Part shown: positions 21,215 to 23,486 of the stretch, one piece after another
Position numbering within the stretch: position 1 is the stretch's first letter
Layout: every line of letters begins with the position of its first letter
Assembly (NCBI GenBank): GCA_034435275.1
Contig: DAOTXP010000309.1
Coordinates: 1-23,486 of the forward strand
DNA length: 23,486 bases
Direction of reading: 5' to 3'
DNA from: JBFMCC01 sp034435275
GTDB lineage: Bacteria > Chloroflexota > Anaerolineae > Anaerolineales > Villigracilaceae
Program-made: the position numbers and the translations under genes
Notes under the pieces: model-generated
What the model saw: the letters and a program-made list of their open reading frames with translations, nothing else
What the model was told of the DNA's origin: nothing
Databases searched by the model: none

Positions 21215-22993
21215 TTATTCCACTTTCTCCAACAGATAGCACTGAAGCATATCGCCTTCCTCGATATCGTGGAAGTTCTTCAGTCCCACGCCGCATTCGA
21301 AGCCCGCGCGGATCTCGCGCACATCGTCCTTCTCATGTTTGAGCGAGGACATATCTCCCTCGAAGACGATATCCTTGCCGCGCATCAGGCGGACCTTGGC
21401 GTTGCGGCGCAGTTCGCCCTCCAGCACGCGGCAGCCCGCGATCTTGCCGACCTTCGAGATCGGGAAGACCTTGAGCACCTGGGCGCGGCCGATGACCTTC
21501 TCGGTGAACTCGGGTGCCAGCATACCCTTGACCGCCAATTCGATATCTTCCGTCAAGCGATAAATGATATCGTACAAGCGGATGGATACACCTTCCGCTT
21601 CCGCGAGTCTGCGCGCCGCCACCTCGGCCTGCACGTTAAAGCCGACAATGATGGCCTTCGACGCCGAGGCCAGCAGAACATCGTTCTCACCGATATTGCC
21701 CGTTTCGGCATACAACACTTTGATGGCGATCTCATCCTTGCCCAGTTTGTCCAGTTCGCCGATGATCGGCTCGAGCGAACCCTGGACATCGGCCTTGAGC
21801 ACCAGGTTGAGTTCCCTGGTCTCGCCTTTCTGGTAGGAGGAGAACAGATCTTCGAGCGAGACCTTCTTGCGCGCCTGCGCAGCGGATTTGGCCGCCTCGA
21901 CACGCTCGGTGACGAGGTCGCGCGCCTCGCGTTCCGATTCGAAGACCTGGAACAGGTCGCCGGCCGCGGGCACTTCCGAGAATCCCATCACGCGGACGGG
22001 GGTGGACGGCCCGGCCTTCTGGATTGGCTTGCCGCGAAAATCCGTGATGGCCTTCAGCCGTCCGTAGGTCGGACCGGCCACGACGATGTCGCCGGCTTTG
22101 AGGGTACCGTTCTGAATGAGCAGTGTGGCCACCACGCCTTTCGATTTATCCAGTTCGGCCTCCACGACCGTCCCGATGACCCTGCCGTTCGGGTTGGCGC
22201 GGATATCAGCGTTATCGGCCACCAGCAGGATAGCCTCCAGCAGGTCGTCAATGCCCTGCTTCTGTTTGGCCGAGACCGGCACCACGAGAGTGGACCCGCC
22301 CCAGTCGTCGGGGACGAGCCCCTGTTCAGCCAGTTGCTGTTTGACGCGGTCGGGATTGGCGTTGGCTTTGTCTATTTTGTTGAGCGCCACGACGATGGGC
22401 ACGCGCGCGGCTTTCGCGTGGGCTATGGCTTCCTTCGTCTGTGGCATGACGCCGTCGTCGGCCGCCACGACCAGAATGACGATGTCCGCGCCTTGCGCGC
22501 CGCGCGCCCGCATGGCGGTGAACGCGGCGTGACCGGGCGTATCCAGGAACGTGATCGTGCGTCCCTTCTGCTCCACCTCGTATGCGCCGATATGCTGGGT
22601 GATGCCGCCCGCCTCGCCCTCCGCCACGTTCGCGGAACGAATGGCGTCCAGCAGGGTGGTCTTGCCGTGATCCACGTGACCGAGGATGGTCACGACCGGC
22701 GGGCGGGTGGTGAGCGTGCCCGCGTCTTCACCGGCGATTATCTGCCGCCAGAACGGCACCTCGCCGACTTCCTTTTCCTCGACCACCGCAACCTGTTCCG
22801 GGGCGGCGTCGAATCCGTACTCAGCAACCACGATGGCGGCCGTATCGAAATCCACCGACTGGCTGATGGAAGCCATCACGCCGTTGGTCATCAGTTTCTT
22901 AATGACGTCAATGGGGCTTTGTCCGATCTTTTGCGCCAGATCGCGCACCACGATGTTGGCGGGCAGTTCGATCTTCTTCCCGTTTTCGCTCAT
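21215..22993 (-). CDS. infB: Translation initiation factor IF-2 (short form)
   Basis: A 592-residue GTPase that places initiator tRNA on the ribosome. A short N-terminal IF2_N domain (about 14-62, VRDLAQKIGQSPIDVIKKLM) is followed by the G domain with GHVDHGKT (105-112), DTPGHAAF (151-158) and NKID (205-208). Domain II comes next, then domain III from about residue 395 (NLVLKADVQGSLEPI), then the C-terminal fMet-tRNA binding domain with the AGFECGVGL loop near 568. The long variable N-terminal region of the E. coli protein is absent, which makes it shorter than the 740-1000 residues of many bacteria. The ATG at 22993 has an excellent GGAGGTG at 6 nt. The 606-residue frame on the opposite strand is an artefact. 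Confidence 0.98.
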   Translation of the reverse strand: MSENGKKIELPANIVVRDLAQKIGQSPIDVIKKLMTNGVMASISQSVDFDTAAIVVAEYGFDAAPEQVAVVEEKEVGEVPFWRQIIAGEDAGTLTTRPPVVTILGHVDHGKTTLLDAIRSANVAEGEAGGITQHIGAYEVEQKGRTITFLDTPGHAAFTAMRARGAQGADIVILVVAADDGVMPQTKEAIAHAKAARVPIVVALNKIDKANANPDRVKQQLAEQGLVPDDWGGSTLVVPVSAKQKQGIDDLLEAILLVADNADIRANPNGRVIGTVVEAELDKSKGVVATLLIQNGTLKAGDIVVAGPTYGRLKAITDFRGKPIQKAGPSTPVRVMGFSEVPAAGDLFQVFESEREARDLVTERVEAAKSAAQARKKVSLEDLFSSYQKGETRELNLVLKADVQGSLEPIIGELDKLGKDEIAIKVLYAETGNIGENDVLLASASKAIIVGFNVQAEVAARRLAEAEGVSIRLYDIIYRLTEDIELAVKGMLAPEFTEKVIGRAQVLKVFPISKVGKIAGCRVLEGELRRNAKVRLMRGKDIVFEGDMSSLKHEKDDVREIRAGFECGVGLKNFHDIEEGDMLQCYLLEKVE

Positions 22994-23115
22994 AGGCCAC
23001 CTCCAGAAAAACACAGGTGCTCTGATATCTCGGAATCCACGCAGGGATTCACGAGACAGAACATACAAATCGGCGGAGAACGCCCGTGAGCGAGAGAGGT
23101 CAGCCGTTACATGGG
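22994..23115 (-). other. ylxR-infB leader with two possible stems
   Basis: This 122-nt gap holds no gene. On the minus strand TCTCGTGAATCC and GGATTCCGAGA form an 11-bp stem with one bulge (about 23055-23027). Further on, CACCT can pair with AGGTG of the infB ribosome binding site. Such pairing could limit IF2 translation, but a five-base-pair helix is weak evidence. Confidence 0.25.
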
Positions 23116-23415
23116 CTAATCACTCACAGGGTCTCCGGGGAGCGAGAGGGCAAAAGCCTCCAGCCGTTCCCGCTCGTCCTTGGTCAACTCGGTTTTCAAG
23201 GCATGTGCCAGCGCGCCTTTCAGGCCACGCTCCCAGCAGGCACGGTTGTCATGCAGGTACGCTCCCCGCCCGGCTGCTTTGCCGGTCGGATCCACCCGCA
23301 CACCTTCCGCGGTGCGCACGATGCGAATCAAAGACCGCTTCGCCATCACCGTGCGGCATCCCACGCAGGTCCGCTGGGGGACGTGTTTCACGCGCTGGAC
23401 AGGTTTCTTGGACAC
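23116..23415 (-). CDS. ylxR: YlxR family RNA-binding protein (DUF448)
   Basis: A 99-residue YlxR protein, usually encoded between nusA and infB. It has the family marks RTCVGCR (15-21), LIRIVR, DPTGKAAGRGAYLH (42-55) and ACWERGLK (59-66). Family members bind RNA; the Bacillus subtilis homologue has been linked to RNase P modulation, and I have no evidence for the role here. The start codon is GTG at 23415-23413, with AGGTG about 10 nt upstream. nusA is expected just beyond the window edge. Confidence 0.95.
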   Translation of the reverse strand: MSKKPVQRVKHVPQRTCVGCRTVMAKRSLIRIVRTAEGVRVDPTGKAAGRGAYLHDNRACWERGLKGALAHALKTELTKDERERLEAFALSLPGDPVSD

Positions 23416-23449
23416 CTTGGTTCAGCACCTCACCCTACCCACCCCGTCC

Positions 23450-23486
23450 CTCCCCTTCCCTCTCCCACTGGGAGAGGGAAGGGGAG
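23450..23486. repeat. Perfect 17-bp-arm palindrome at the window edge
   Basis: CTCCCCTTCCCTCTCCC (23450-23466) and GGGAGAGGGAAGGGGAG (23470-23486) are exact inverted repeats around ACT. It probably extends past the window. On the transcribed minus strand the region to about 23430 carries many G tracts, just upstream of ylxR. It looks like a REP-type intergenic element. Confidence 0.75.

Noticed and set aside
21269..23089. 606-codon open frame opposite infB
   Set aside because: It is the full antisense of a clear infB gene in GC-rich DNA; its product shows no family pattern and no ribosome binding site was seen.

Overview
The window reads as chromosomal DNA of a GC-rich bacterium, most probably a member of the Chloroflexota (Anaerolineae-like). 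I infer this from the short IF2, the tandem ThyX, the very large multi-GAF kinase and the acyl-ACP-reductase-like protein, not from any database comparison. Every gene I accept lies on the minus strand, so transcription runs from high to low coordinates.

Right part (23486 to about 17790): the distal half of a nusA-infB type translation operon, with ylxR, infB, rbfA, nrnA, truB and ribF in the classical order. It closes with a strong intrinsic terminator behind ribF. A 17-bp-arm palindrome and a run of G tracts sit just upstream of ylxR at the window edge.

Middle (17790 to 15328): a tandem thyX-like gene with its own extended -10 promoter, followed 7 nt later by a LysM lipoprotein gene. Both carry short repeats inside coding sequence: six 7-bp units in thyX, and an imperfect inverted repeat that encodes the n-region of the lipoprotein signal peptide.

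Left-centre (15293 to 414): one long probable operon behind a near-consensus sigma-70 type promoter. Its order is a PATAN (DUF4388) protein, a CvnD-like small GTPase, an alpha/beta hydrolase, a V4R-domain protein, a left-handed beta-helix protein, an acyl-ACP-reductase-like enzyme, a receiver protein with a degenerate GGDEF domain, a histidine kinase of about 2478 residues with eleven GAF-like domains, a single-domain receiver, and a second alpha/beta hydrolase whose nucleophile serine is glycine. Tight spacing and several overlaps suggest a single system. It resembles a Streptomyces conservon (histidine kinase plus CvnD GTPase) but lacks a roadblock protein and adds lipid-type enzymes. This is the best candidate for an undescribed system here.

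Left edge (410 to 1): a consensus promoter, a TPP riboswitch with a visible terminator and antiterminator, and the first 51 codons of thiamine pyrophosphokinase (thiN), cut by the window end. I saw no tRNA, rRNA, CRISPR array, transposase or phage gene.
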